Below, piece after piece: positions 1-6,418 of a stretch of DNA of 7,030 nt. The notes under the pieces are model-generated. The model made no database searches, was not told the DNA's origin, and worked only from the letters and a program-made list of their open reading frames with translations. This DNA is from Savagea sp. Lineage in GTDB: Bacteria > Bacillota > Bacilli > Bacillales_A > Planococcaceae. The first letter of the stretch is position 1. The number at the start of each line of letters is the position of its first letter. Both the position numbers and the translations under genes were made by a program. The stretch is taken from positions 1 to 7,030 of the forward strand of contig JASLHQ010000179.1 of NCBI GenBank assembly GCA_030152265.1, read 5' to 3'.

Positions 1-1
1 T

Positions 2-412
2 GATGTCATTTTACAGACAACTACGAAAGTCGTTTTCTTTATCATCTTCATTTTCTCCATCCACATTTTCTTCGCAGGTCATTACACACCTGGTGGAGGA
101 TTCGTTGGAGGATTATTAACGACAGGGGCGCTCATTTTACTTTTGCTCGCCTTTGATTTAAAAACGGTTCAAAAAGCATTGCCTTTCGACTTTATGAAAG
201 TCGTTGCAGTCGGACTGTTGCTTGCAATTTTAACGGCAAGTTGGCCACTTTTTGTTGACTTGCCATTTTTCACACATGCTTTTGACGATTTCAACTTACC
301 ACTTTTCGGTGAAACGTCACTGCATACGGCAATGCTCTTTGATTTAGGAGTTTATTTAGTCGTCGTCGGAGCGGCGATGACGATGATTCAAACGATTGGA
401 GGCGATACGTAA
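2..412 (+). CDS. mrpB: Na+/H+ antiporter subunit MrpB (MnhB), 5' end cut by window
   Basis: MrpB is a small membrane subunit of the Mrp/Mnh (CPA3) cation/proton antiporter. The frame is open from base 2 and shows 136 residues before the TAA at 410-412. The first visible residues, DVILQTTTKV, line up near residue 8 of Bacillus MrpB as I recall it, so only about 7-10 residues are missing. The family signature GHYTPGGGFVGG lies about 27-38 residues into the visible part, between the first two hydrophobic helices. Another helix is followed by the conserved C-terminal stretch FDLGVYLVVVGA and TMIQTIGGD. A TTG at 143 opens the same frame but falls inside a conserved helix, so it is not the true start. 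The stop codon overlaps the mrpC start (TAATG), consistent with translational coupling. mrpA should lie just upstream, outside the window. Confidence 0.95.
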   Translation, partial: DVILQTTTKVVFFIIFIFSIHIFFAGHYTPGGGFVGGLLTTGALILLLLAFDLKTVQKALPFDFMKVVAVGLLLAILTASWPLFVDLPFFTHAFDDFNLPLFGETSLHTAMLFDLGVYLVVVGAAMTMIQTIGGDT

Positions 413-753
413 TGGAACTGCTCACAGCTATTTTAGTAGGCGTACTTTTCACAGCAGCGGTCTACTTAATCTTATCGCGCTCTCTTTTAAAAATCATTTT
501 AGGAACGGGCTTGCTCAGTCACGGTGCTCACTTGCTCATCTTAACGATGGGTGGGCTCGGTGGAGAATCACCTCCTGTTATTGCAGACGGTGTGACAGAC
601 TTCGCCGACCCGCTTCCACAAGCGCTCATTTTAACAGCGATCGTCATTAGCTTTGGAGTGACAGCATTCATGTTAGTGTTGTCTTACCGTTTATATGCGG
701 TCCATAAAACTGACAATATGAATGCATTGAGAGGAAATGATGAACATGACTAA
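412..753 (+). CDS. mrpC: Na+/H+ antiporter subunit MrpC (MnhC), NuoK-like
   Basis: MrpC is the NuoK-like subunit of the Mrp antiporter and spans the membrane with three helices next to MrpD and MrpA. The 113-residue length is normal for the family. Three hydrophobic segments are visible at roughly residues 3-22, 27-48 and 69-91. The highly conserved block DPLPQALILTAIVISFG occupies residues 66-82. Thr75 in this block matches the position reported as functionally important in alkaliphile MrpC. The N-terminal and middle blocks (LLKIILGTGLLSHGAHLLIL) fit NuoK-type helices. GGAGG at 398-402 sits nine bases before the ATG. That ATG shares one base with the mrpB stop, and the 3' end overlaps mrpD. 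The polar tail after residue 95 is presumably cytoplasmic. Confidence 0.96.
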   Translation: MELLTAILVGVLFTAAVYLILSRSLLKIILGTGLLSHGAHLLILTMGGLGGESPPVIADGVTDFADPLPQALILTAIVISFGVTAFMLVLSYRLYAVHKTDNMNALRGNDEHD

Positions 754-2227
754 TATCGTATTATTTCCGATTCTCATCCCGTTCTTCTTTGCGATTGTTT
801 TATTGTTCTTTAAAGAAAATATTATCGTTCAACGAATTCTCGTATCTCTCGGACTTGCGCTCAGTCTCATTAGCTCGATTTTCTTAGCGTACATCGTCCA
901 TACAGATGGAATTCAAACCGTCAATTTAGGTAGTTGGGCGGCACCTTACGGAATTTCTATGGTGTCCGATGCCTTCTCTGCATTGCTCGTCACGACGACA
1001 TTAATCGTTACATTTTTCGTCGTCATCTACAGCTTCTATGCGATCGATGAAGGACGAGAACGCAACTACTACTATCCTGCGATTTTATTTATGATTACAG
1101 GAATTAACGGTGCATTTACGACGGGCGATATTTTCAACATGTTCGTATTTTTCGAAGTGCTTCTCATGGCGAGTTACGTTTTAATCGTCCTTGGTGGAGA
1201 GAAACGCCAACTTCGTGAATCGATTAAATACATGTTAGTGAACGTCGTATCGTCTGCACTATTCGTCATTACGGTCGCGTATTTATACTCGATTGTCGGA
1301 ACGTTAAACATGGCAGACATTTCAGTGAAGATTGCAGAAGTTGATCAACCTGGAATCATCACAGTGATTGGAATTTTATTTTTAATCGTCTTCGGAATTA
1401 AAGGAGCGATTTTCCCACTGTACTTCTGGTTGCCTAGCGCTTACGCTGCGCCTCCGATTCCTGTGTTGACACTATTCGGTGCTTTGCTTACGAAAGTCGG
1501 CATATACTCCATCACACGTACGTATACGCTCTTCTTCGTCCATGATGTGGGCTACACACATATGTGGTTGATGGGATTATCTCTTTTAACAATCGTTGTC
1601 GGATGTATCGGAGCACTCGCTTACTTCGATTTAAAACAAATCATTATTTATAACATCGTCATCGCAGTCGGTGTCATTTTATACGGTGTATCTTTAATGG
1701 ATGATTTCGCAATGGCAGGAAGCGTGTACTATATCGTGCACGACATGCTCATTAAAGCAGCACTCTTCCTCTTAATTGGCGTCATCATTTTCGTTACAGG
1801 TACGAGCAATTTACGAGAAATTAGCGGGTTGATGAAACAATACCCTGGACTCGGTTGGACTTACTTAATCGCCGCATTCGGACTCGCTGGAATTCCGCCA
1901 CTCAGCGGATTTATCGGTAAGCTTCTCATCGTTCAAGGTTCGTTCAACGCTGGACATTGGATCGGAGCGATTGCTGTACTATTATCAAGCTTAGTCGTGC
2001 TCCTCTCTGTCATTCGCATTTTCTTATATGCATTTTGGGGAGAGCCGAAAGAGACGAAGCCTGTAAATCGTATGCAGTATAAAAAGATGATGATTCCGAC
2101 GACATTGCTCGTCATCTTATCTGTCGTCTACGGAGTTGGAACTGAATGGTTCATGCCATTAATTACAGATTCAAAAGACGTATTATTAGACCCATCATTA
2201 TACATTGATGCGGTATTTAAGGAGTGA
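746..2227 (+). CDS. mrpD: Na+/H+ antiporter subunit MrpD (MnhD), NuoM/NuoN-like
   Basis: MrpD is one of the two large proton-translocating subunits of Mrp, homologous to NuoL/M/N of complex I. It is hydrophobic throughout, and its 493 residues fit the usual length. In-frame ATGs occur at 737, 740 and 746. I chose 746 because the protein then begins MTNIVLFPILIPF, as in homologues, and the conserved residues fall at Phe136-Glu137 (NMFVFFEVLL) and Lys219 (FGIKGAIFP), the numbering used for Bacillus MrpD. Lys250 and Lys337 lie in later helices, and GLAGIPPLSGFIGK covers residues 379-392. GAGAGG at 729-734 serves the 740 or 746 start. The gene overlaps mrpC by 8 bases. Residues 302-310 read YNIVIAVGV rather than the Bacillus subtilis-like YHIISQVGY. 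This resembles what I recall of staphylococcal MnhD1, so it looks like a lineage trait rather than damage. Confidence 0.96.
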   Translation: MTNIVLFPILIPFFFAIVLLFFKENIIVQRILVSLGLALSLISSIFLAYIVHTDGIQTVNLGSWAAPYGISMVSDAFSALLVTTTLIVTFFVVIYSFYAIDEGRERNYYYPAILFMITGINGAFTTGDIFNMFVFFEVLLMASYVLIVLGGEKRQLRESIKYMLVNVVSSALFVITVAYLYSIVGTLNMADISVKIAEVDQPGIITVIGILFLIVFGIKGAIFPLYFWLPSAYAAPPIPVLTLFGALLTKVGIYSITRTYTLFFVHDVGYTHMWLMGLSLLTIVVGCIGALAYFDLKQIIIYNIVIAVGVILYGVSLMDDFAMAGSVYYIVHDMLIKAALFLLIGVIIFVTGTSNLREISGLMKQYPGLGWTYLIAAFGLAGIPPLSGFIGKLLIVQGSFNAGHWIGAIAVLLSSLVVLLSVIRIFLYAFWGEPKETKPVNRMQYKKMMIPTTLLVILSVVYGVGTEWFMPLITDSKDVLLDPSLYIDAVFKE

Positions 2228-2234
2228 TGAACGA

Positions 2235-2717
2235 ATGGCATTTCAAATATTACTAAACGTATTTATCGCTGTTATTTGGATGTTAATTAATTCATCGGTT
2301 TCCGCAACGTCTTTCATCGTTGGATACATTATTGGGCTTTTGCTCATCATTCTTTTCCGTCGCTTCTTCAAACAGCGTCTTTACATCGGACGTCTTTGGT
2401 CGGCGACGAAACTATTCCTCATCTTTTTAAAGGAATTAACGTTATCCAACATTTCGGTTTTAATGGTCGTCTTGAAACCAGATATCGAAAAGATTCAACC
2501 GATGATTTTCGCATTGCCTACAGAATTAGAACATGACTGGGAAATTACATTGCTTTCTAGTTTAATTACATTGACACCAGGAACGGTCGTATTATACGTT
2601 TCAGATGATCAAAGTACATTGTATATTCACGCGATCGATGTCGATGATGTGGATGAAGCGATTCATTCAATCAAAAACACATTCGAAAAAGCGATATTGG
2701 AGGTGAGTCGTTCATGA
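2235..2717 (+). CDS. mrpE: Na+/H+ antiporter subunit MrpE (MnhE)
   Basis: MrpE is a small membrane subunit needed for full antiport activity and stability of the Mrp complex. The frame is open from 2205, but the ATG at 2235 is preferred. It follows AAGGAG (2219-2224) by 10 bases and gives MAFQILLN, the usual family beginning, for a 160-residue protein of normal length. Two hydrophobic segments at about residues 4-20 and 26-42 are followed by the basic stretch RRFFKQR and a third hydrophobic stretch near 57-80. A soluble-looking C-terminal domain contains the conserved ITLTPGT (111-117), YIHAIDV (130-136) and FEKAILEV (150-157). The start is 7 bases after the mrpD stop. The 3' end overlaps mrpF by ATGA. 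Confidence 0.95.
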   Translation: MAFQILLNVFIAVIWMLINSSVSATSFIVGYIIGLLLIILFRRFFKQRLYIGRLWSATKLFLIFLKELTLSNISVLMVVLKPDIEKIQPMIFALPTELEHDWEITLLSSLITLTPGTVVLYVSDDQSTLYIHAIDVDDVDEAIHSIKNTFEKAILEVSRS

Positions 2718-2995
2718 TGACATTTATGTGGGTAGCCCTCGTGCTCGTCCTATTGTCGATGCTCGGGCTCATGTACCGTGTTTTTAAAGGTCCATCGATT
2801 CCCGATCGACTCATCGCTTTAGACGGAATTGGTATTTTAATCATTTCCGCTACCGCGTTACTATCCATTATTTTCGATACAGAATTTTTCATCGAAGTCA
2901 TTTTACTCGTTGCGATTATGTCCTTTATCGGGACAGTATCATTCTCTAAATTTATAGAGAAAGGAGAGATCATTCAATATGACCGTGATCGCTAA
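2714..2995 (+). CDS. mrpF: Na+/H+ antiporter subunit MrpF (MnhF)
   Basis: MrpF is a small three-helix membrane subunit of the Mrp antiporter. The 93-residue length is normal. Hydrophobic segments lie at about residues 5-24, 33-53 and 57-77. The family signature RVFKGPSIPDRLIALDGIG spans residues 22-40, including Asp31, Arg32 and Asp37. The C-terminal FSKFIEKGEII is also typical of the family. GGAGGTGAG at 2699-2707 precedes tandem ATG codons at 2714 and 2717. The first overlaps the mrpE stop in the classic ATGA arrangement, and use of the second would shorten the protein by one residue. The 3' end overlaps mrpG by 17 bases. The overlaps with both neighbours suggest coupled translation. Confidence 0.95.
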   Translation: MMTFMWVALVLVLLSMLGLMYRVFKGPSIPDRLIALDGIGILIISATALLSIIFDTEFFIEVILLVAIMSFIGTVSFSKFIEKGEIIQYDRDR

Positions 2996-3359
2996 TACGT
3001 TAATTGTCATTACAATTAGTGTCGGAGTGCTTTTCACACTCGTCACGATGATTGGTATTCTCCGTCTGCCCGATGTGTACACACGCGCACATGCTGCTTC
3101 AAAAAGTACGACATTTGGGGTACTGAGTATTTTACTCGGGGTATTTTTCCACTATTGGTTAAAAGAAGGCTTGTTCAGTATTCAATTATTGCTCGCTATC
3201 GTCTTTCTATTCATTACCTCTCCTATCGGAGGTCACTTAATGGGACGCGCTGCCTACATTTCAGGCGTCGAGAAGTCACCGCTCACTGTTGGAGACGAAT
3301 TAGAGGAAGTTGTAGAGGAAGCGAAGCGCAAAGCACGCCCTCGCCCTGATATCGATTAA
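2979..3359 (+). CDS. mrpG: Na+/H+ antiporter subunit MrpG (MnhG)
   Basis: MrpG is the last subunit of the Mrp/Mnh Na+/H+ antiporter and the last gene of the operon. It has 126 residues with three hydrophobic segments at about 5-27, 43-60 and 66-82. The family signature LRLPDVYTRAHAASKSTT covers residues 28-45, and SPIGGHLMGRAAY (81-93) is the second conserved block. The tail from about residue 98 is highly charged (ELEEVVEEAKRKARPRPD) and presumably cytoplasmic. AAGGAGAG at 2961-2968 lies upstream of the ATG and inside the mrpF 3' end, so the two genes are probably coupled. The stop is immediately followed by an intrinsic terminator. It converges with pepA. Confidence 0.95.
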   Translation: MTVIANTLIVITISVGVLFTLVTMIGILRLPDVYTRAHAASKSTTFGVLSILLGVFFHYWLKEGLFSIQLLLAIVFLFITSPIGGHLMGRAAYISGVEKSPLTVGDELEEVVEEAKRKARPRPDID

Positions 3360-3360
3360 C

Positions 3361-3401
3361 AAAAAGCGAACGCTCGGATTAACGAGACGTTCGCTTTTTT
3401 T
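3361..3401. terminator. Strong intrinsic terminator between mrpG and pepA, probably bidirectional
   Basis: The arm AAAAAGCGAACG (3361-3372) is perfectly complementary to CGTTCGCTTTTT (3388-3399). An inner CTCG/CGAG pairing (3373-3376 with 3383-3386), one unpaired A at 3387 and a six-base loop (GATTAA) complete the hairpin. T residues at 3395-3401 form the tract for rightward transcription, directly after the mrpG stop. Five A residues at 3361-3365 give a shorter T-tract on the other strand, so it can also end pepA transcripts, whose stop lies at 3413-3415. Confidence 0.92.
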
Positions 3402-3412
3402 GTTTCAATTTT

Positions 3413-4906
3413 TTATTTTTCTGATTCAAATTGCTCCGCAAATGTCGCGAGCGTACGAACCATAACACCTGTCGCACCTTTTGGACCTAACACATGTGGT
3501 CCTTCTGCGTCTGATGTTCCTGCGATGTCTAAATGAACCCACGGTGTATCTTCCGCGAATTCTCCTACGAAACCACCGCCGAAAATCATATGACCGTCAC
3601 GGCCTGGTGCGTTATTTAAATCAGCTACTAAACTGTTGCGAATACGTTTTTTATCGTTTTTCGTCAATGGGAGACGCCAAACGAATTCATCCGCTTCAAT
3701 CGCCGCTTGCATAAATTCTTCGAAATATGCTTCGTCATTCGTCACCGCACCTGTTTTATCTTTACCGAGTGCAACGATGACACCACCTGTCAATGTCGCA
3801 ACATCGACTAAGTAGTCCGCTCCTTCTTGTTTTGCGTATGTTACCGCATCCGCTAAAACGAGACGACCTTCCGCATCTGTGCTGACGATTTCAATCGTTT
3901 TACCGCTAAGTGACGTAATGACATCATCCGGGCGGATCGCTTCACCGTTAATCATATTATCTGTCGACGCGATGACCGCCATCACATTGCGCTCAGGGCG
4001 AAGTGTACCGATTAAATCCATCGCTCCGAGAACTGCTGCCGCACCGCCCATATCGCCTTTCATGCCGACCATGCTAGCACCTGGCTTTAATGTGTAACCG
4101 CCTGTATCGAACGTAATTCCTTTTCCGACAAGACCTAACACATCTGTCCAATCTTCTCCGCCTCCATGATATTTCATGACGATGAGACGTGGTGGCTCTA
4201 CAGAACCTTGGTTCACCGCCAACAATGCACCTGCTCCGATTTCTTCAAGCTCTTCTTTACCGAGAACTTCAATTTCAAAACCGTGTTTTTGAGCAATTTT
4301 CTCTGCTTGGCGTGCCATTTCACGTGCCGTTAAAATGTTTGGTGGCATGTTGACGAGCGTACGAGCGTAATTCACCGCTTCTGCACTTGCGAGACCTACT
4401 GTTACATCTAAATCTTCTGCACCGTCTAAACCGAGCGTAGACCACTCATATGCCGCTTCATTCACCGTCGCTTTATAATGGGGAACGACGTATTGACCGA
4501 GGCCGATTCCTTCAACTGCTACATTGACGACTTGTTCTACCTCTTGCTCAAATGCTTCAAGTGCTGGAACACAAATTGTCACTTCTTCCGCTTTCGCTTG
4601 AAGCGCCGCTTTTCCAACTGCTGCGAAACTTTCACGCACTGTTGACATCGTCCATTCTGATTTCGCTCCGAGACCGACTGTTACGATACGTGTAATGCCT
4701 GAATTTTGCATCGTAGGTACGAGCGATACTTTTCCTTCCTCATGAGAAATGAGTTGTTGTTTTAAAAGTGCAACGAGGTCAACCCCTGTCTTTTCTTTTA
4801 AATCGGCTACCCATTGCTCTTGATCTGTTGCACGGTGTACTGCTACGACGTAGAAAGAGCTTGTCGCTTCACCGAATGCTGTTTGATTCACTTGTGTAAC
4901 GTTCAT
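3413..4906 (-). CDS. pepA: Leucyl aminopeptidase (peptidase family M17)
   Basis: This is a cytosolic aminopeptidase that removes N-terminal residues from peptides using two metal ions, usually as a hexamer. The Bacillus subtilis counterpart is YuiE. The 497-residue length is normal. The N-terminal domain is variable (about 1-165). The catalytic domain begins near LVNMPPN (184-190) and contains GKGITFDTGGYTLKP (261-275), MKGDMGGAAA (282-291) and STDAEGRLVLADA (342-354). By family alignment the metal ligands are Lys262, Asp267, Asp285, Asp344 and Glu346, and the catalytic residues are Lys274 and Arg348. All are present. The usual NTDAEGRL has Ser342 in place of Asn. I chose the ATG at 4906-4904 because AGGAG (4920-4916) lies nine bases upstream. 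An in-frame ATG at 4933 overlaps the -10 promoter element and cannot be the start if that promoter is used. The gene is divergent from yuiD and convergent with mrpG. Confidence 0.97.
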   Translation of the reverse strand: MNVTQVNQTAFGEATSSFYVVAVHRATDQEQWVADLKEKTGVDLVALLKQQLISHEEGKVSLVPTMQNSGITRIVTVGLGAKSEWTMSTVRESFAAVGKAALQAKAEEVTICVPALEAFEQEVEQVVNVAVEGIGLGQYVVPHYKATVNEAAYEWSTLGLDGAEDLDVTVGLASAEAVNYARTLVNMPPNILTAREMARQAEKIAQKHGFEIEVLGKEELEEIGAGALLAVNQGSVEPPRLIVMKYHGGGEDWTDVLGLVGKGITFDTGGYTLKPGASMVGMKGDMGGAAAVLGAMDLIGTLRPERNVMAVIASTDNMINGEAIRPDDVITSLSGKTIEIVSTDAEGRLVLADAVTYAKQEGADYLVDVATLTGGVIVALGKDKTGAVTNDEAYFEEFMQAAIEADEFVWRLPLTKNDKKRIRNSLVADLNNAPGRDGHMIFGGGFVGEFAEDTPWVHLDIAGTSDAEGPHVLGPKGATGVMVRTLATFAEQFESEK

Positions 4907-4931
4907 GAAATTCCACTCCTTTTCGTGTTTC

Positions 4932-4959
4932 ATTATACCATGTTTTCAATTTATTTCGA
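4932..4959 (-). promoter_or_regulatory. pepA promoter, extended -10 type
   Basis: On the minus strand, TATAAT at 4937-4932 matches the sigma-A -10 consensus exactly. It is preceded by TGG, giving the extended -10 TGGTATAAT (4940-4932). A weak -35-like TCGAAA (4959-4954) lies 16 bases upstream of it. Transcription would begin near 4925, giving a leader of about 19 bases that starts almost at the Shine-Dalgarno site. The start point is inferred from spacing only. Confidence 0.7.
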
Positions 4960-4972
4960 GTTCCGAATCGAT

Positions 4973-5005
4973 TTTACATTTCATTTACACAATGTTTAGT
5001 ATAAT
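4973..5005 (+). promoter_or_regulatory. Candidate yuiD promoter with unusual spacing
   Basis: A perfect TATAAT lies at 5000-5005, directly against the yuiD ribosome binding site. TTTACA, a -35-like hexamer, occurs twice at 4973-4978 and 4984-4989, an 11-base repeat. The distances to TATAAT (21 and 10 bases) fit neither copy. The first copy does fit a weaker TAGTAT at 4997-5002 with an 18-base spacer. ACATT at 4976-4980 and AATGT at 4991-4995 form a small inverted repeat that could be an operator, but this is speculative. Confidence 0.45.
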
Positions 5006-5016
5006 AGAGGAAACGC

Positions 5017-5508
5017 ATGAAAGGACTGAGCCTGATTTCGATATTTTCTAACTTTCCTCTCATCACTGCTCTACTCGCCATTGGACTCGCACAATTTGTT
5101 AAAGTACCGATTCATTTTTTCGTCACACGCAAAATCGATTGGAGTTTACTGACATCTACTGGAAGTATGCCGAGTTCTCACTCTGCTGCTGTATCCGGTT
5201 TAACGACTGCTGTCGGTTTGCAAGAAGGTTTTGATTCTCCGCTCTTCGCTATCAGTGCGATTTTTGCAGTAATCGTTATGTTTGATGCAACAGGCATACG
5301 TTATCAAGCAGGGCAACAAGCAGCTGTCATTAACCAAATGCGTGACGATTTCCAACAGCTTATTCAAGTTTCAAAAGAGTGGGCACAAAAAGATGAGCCT
5401 GAAAAGCGCCAAGAATTAAAAACATTGCTCGGGCATAAGCCGAGTGAAGTATTTTTCGGTGCATGTACAGGGATCGGTTTAGCAATTATTCTTTATTTTA
5501 GCATATGA
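5017..5508 (+). CDS. yuiD: YuiD family membrane protein (DUF212, PAP2/haloperoxidase-related)
   Basis: This is a small membrane protein of the DUF212 family, annotated as acid phosphatase/vanadium haloperoxidase-related. Its true substrate is not established. It has 163 residues, close to Bacillus YuiD at about 158. Hydrophobic segments lie at about residues 13-36, 78-95 and 144-162. The conserved block DWSLLTSTGSMPSSHSAA (41-58) includes PSSHS, which resembles the phosphate-binding PSGH motif of PAP2 enzymes. MFDATGIRYQAGQQA (88-102) and LLGHKPSEVFFG (136-147) are further family blocks. The polar segment 103-135 is helical and charged. The ATG at 5017 follows GAGG (5007-5010) by six bases and adds about six residues relative to YuiD. 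No better start exists downstream. It diverges from pepA and ends in a terminator shared with yuiB. Confidence 0.93.
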   Translation: MKGLSLISIFSNFPLITALLAIGLAQFVKVPIHFFVTRKIDWSLLTSTGSMPSSHSAAVSGLTTAVGLQEGFDSPLFAISAIFAVIVMFDATGIRYQAGQQAAVINQMRDDFQQLIQVSKEWAQKDEPEKRQELKTLLGHKPSEVFFGACTGIGLAIILYFSI

Positions 5509-5554
5509 AAAAGACCTTCCCATTAGCGATTTAGCTAAAAGTGAAGGTCTTTTT
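5508..5554. terminator. Bidirectional intrinsic terminator between yuiD and yuiB
   Basis: The arm AAAAAGACCTTC (5508-5519) is perfectly complementary to GAAGGTCTTTTT (5543-5554). After a small internal loop, TTAGC (5523-5527) pairs with GCTAA (5534-5538) around a six-base loop. There are five T residues at the end of the right arm and five A residues at the start of the left arm, so the element reads as a terminator both ways. It overlaps the last base of the yuiD stop and ends one base before the yuiB stop codon (5556-5558), serving both convergent genes. Confidence 0.92.
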
Positions 5555-5555
5555 A

Positions 5556-5882
5556 TTAAAACATTTGGTACCCTTGTTTACGTAAAATACGCATAACAAT
5601 TCCAGACAATACCGCTCCGATAAAACCACAAATGAGCGTCACGATATCTGCCATCATTAAGTTCGATAGTTTTGTTCCGAGCATATCAAACGCATACTTC
5701 GGCTTCGTGAAATATTCGTAAAATTTCACTTCGTCAATAATTAAAATGACGATGATCGGATAAACAATGGCCATAAACCATGTCATTCGGAGCAACATAT
5801 TAATTAAAAACCCGATTCCGAAGAAAATCACTAAAAATAACAATGCTGTTAAAAATAGTTGGACGAGTGTAATTTGTTCCAC
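5556..5882 (-). CDS. yuiB: YuiB-like small integral membrane protein
   Basis: This is a membrane protein of unknown function similar to Bacillus subtilis YuiB, which I recall as about 105 residues. Here it has 108. Hydrophobic segments lie at about residues 7-31 (with FFGIGFLINMLLR near the end), 33-50 and 77-99. A conserved-looking polar loop (DEVKFYEYFTKPKYAF) lies between the second and third. The family ending RKQGYQMF is present. The start is GTG at 5882-5880, supported by AGGAGG at 5896-5891 eight bases upstream, and no ATG in frame competes. It follows the Nudix gene by 32 bases on the same strand without an obvious terminator, so the two are probably co-transcribed. In Bacillus subtilis the yui genes also lie next to yumB and pepA. 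Function cannot be inferred from the sequence. Confidence 0.88.
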   Translation of the reverse strand: MEQITLVQLFLTALLFLVIFFGIGFLINMLLRMTWFMAIVYPIIVILIIDEVKFYEYFTKPKYAFDMLGTKLSNLMMADIVTLICGFIGAVLSGIVMRILRKQGYQMF

Positions 5883-5886
5883 TTCG

Positions 5887-5916
5887 TTAACCTCCTGTTG
5901 ATCATTAACCCCTGTT
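5887..5916. repeat. Near-identical direct repeat in the Nudix-yuiB gap
   Basis: TTAACCTCCTGTT (5887-5899) and TTAACCCCTGTT (5905-5916) differ by one inserted base. On the coding (minus) strand they read AACAGGAGGTTAA and AACAGGGGTTAA, so the first contains the yuiB Shine-Dalgarno site and the second is a degenerate copy overlapping the Nudix stop codon. It may be a small local duplication or chance. Confidence 0.5.
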
Positions 5917-6400
5917 ATAAGAACAGATTGTATGATTTATAGCCAAATTGATTTCCAGGATTGAAATTTTCAACTTTATGAAAATATCCTTTCGAAAAAG
6001 CACGGCAAAATTGAACAATCATTTCTGAGCTTCGTTCGTCTTTTAACAAATGTTCTTTCGATAACCAATGCGCACGATTAATTTCGCCTTTAGCTACTTG
6101 AATCGTCTGTCGCTCATTTAATGGGCGTCCTACAAATAGTACCATATTATCACTGATATCATTGCTTAAAACGCCTGAACGAACGCCGATACATCCAACC
6201 ACTTCAATAGAAATCCCCGTCTCTTCTTGCACTTCGCGCACAGCTGCTTCATCGAGTGTTTCCCCTTTATCAACGAAACCTGCGGGGAAACTCCATCGGC
6301 CATTCAATCCGCCATATGACTTTTCAACGACGAGAAGTTCGCCTTTCGAATTTTCGACGATAGCCGCCGCCCCTAACCATACTTCACCTCTGCGACTCAA
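5915..6400 (-). CDS. Nudix hydrolase, substrate unknown
   Basis: This is a Nudix-family pyrophosphohydrolase, which cleaves a nucleoside diphosphate linked to another group using divalent metal. The protein has 161 residues from the preferred start. The Nudix box G-x5-E-x7-REVQEETGI is complete at residues 41-63, with Arg55, Glu56, Glu59 and Glu60 intact. The preceding YGGLNGRWSFPAGFV (29-43) is the usual strand and loop leading into the box. I chose TTG at 6400-6398 because it gives the family-like beginning MSRRGEVWLGAAAIV and has the purine-rich AAAGAGGGGG at 6418-6409 eight bases upstream. The longer frame starts with GTG at 6427, lacks a ribosome binding site and lies within a hairpin. 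The specificity (ADP-ribose, NADH, 8-oxo-dGTP or other) cannot be read. Its place after an NADH dehydrogenase gene makes a dinucleotide substrate an attractive guess only. Confidence 0.9.
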   Translation of the reverse strand: MSRRGEVWLGAAAIVENSKGELLVVEKSYGGLNGRWSFPAGFVDKGETLDEAAVREVQEETGISIEVVGCIGVRSGVLSNDISDNMVLFVGRPLNERQTIQVAKGEINRAHWLSKEHLLKDERSSEMIVQFCRAFSKGYFHKVENFNPGNQFGYKSYNLFL

Positions 6401-6418
6401 ATGGCATTCCCCCTCTTT

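Noticed and set aside
396..650. 84-codon plus-strand frame inside mrpC
   Set aside because: It overlaps the well-conserved mrpC in another frame, and its composition (many Arg, Ser, Cys, His) looks like a frame-shifted reading of a membrane gene.
2671..2973. 100-codon minus-strand frame opposite mrpF
   Set aside because: It is fully antisense to conserved mrpE/mrpF sequence, with no ribosome binding site or family resemblance.
4907..4933. ATG at 4933 as the pepA start (nine extra residues)
   Set aside because: It overlaps the TATAAT of the pepA promoter and lacks a Shine-Dalgarno site, while the ATG at 4906 has AGGAG nine bases upstream.
5912..5926. Short inverted repeat CTGTT/AACAG at the Nudix stop as a terminator
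   Set aside because: It has only five pairs, mostly A-T, and no T-tract, so it cannot be supported as a terminator.
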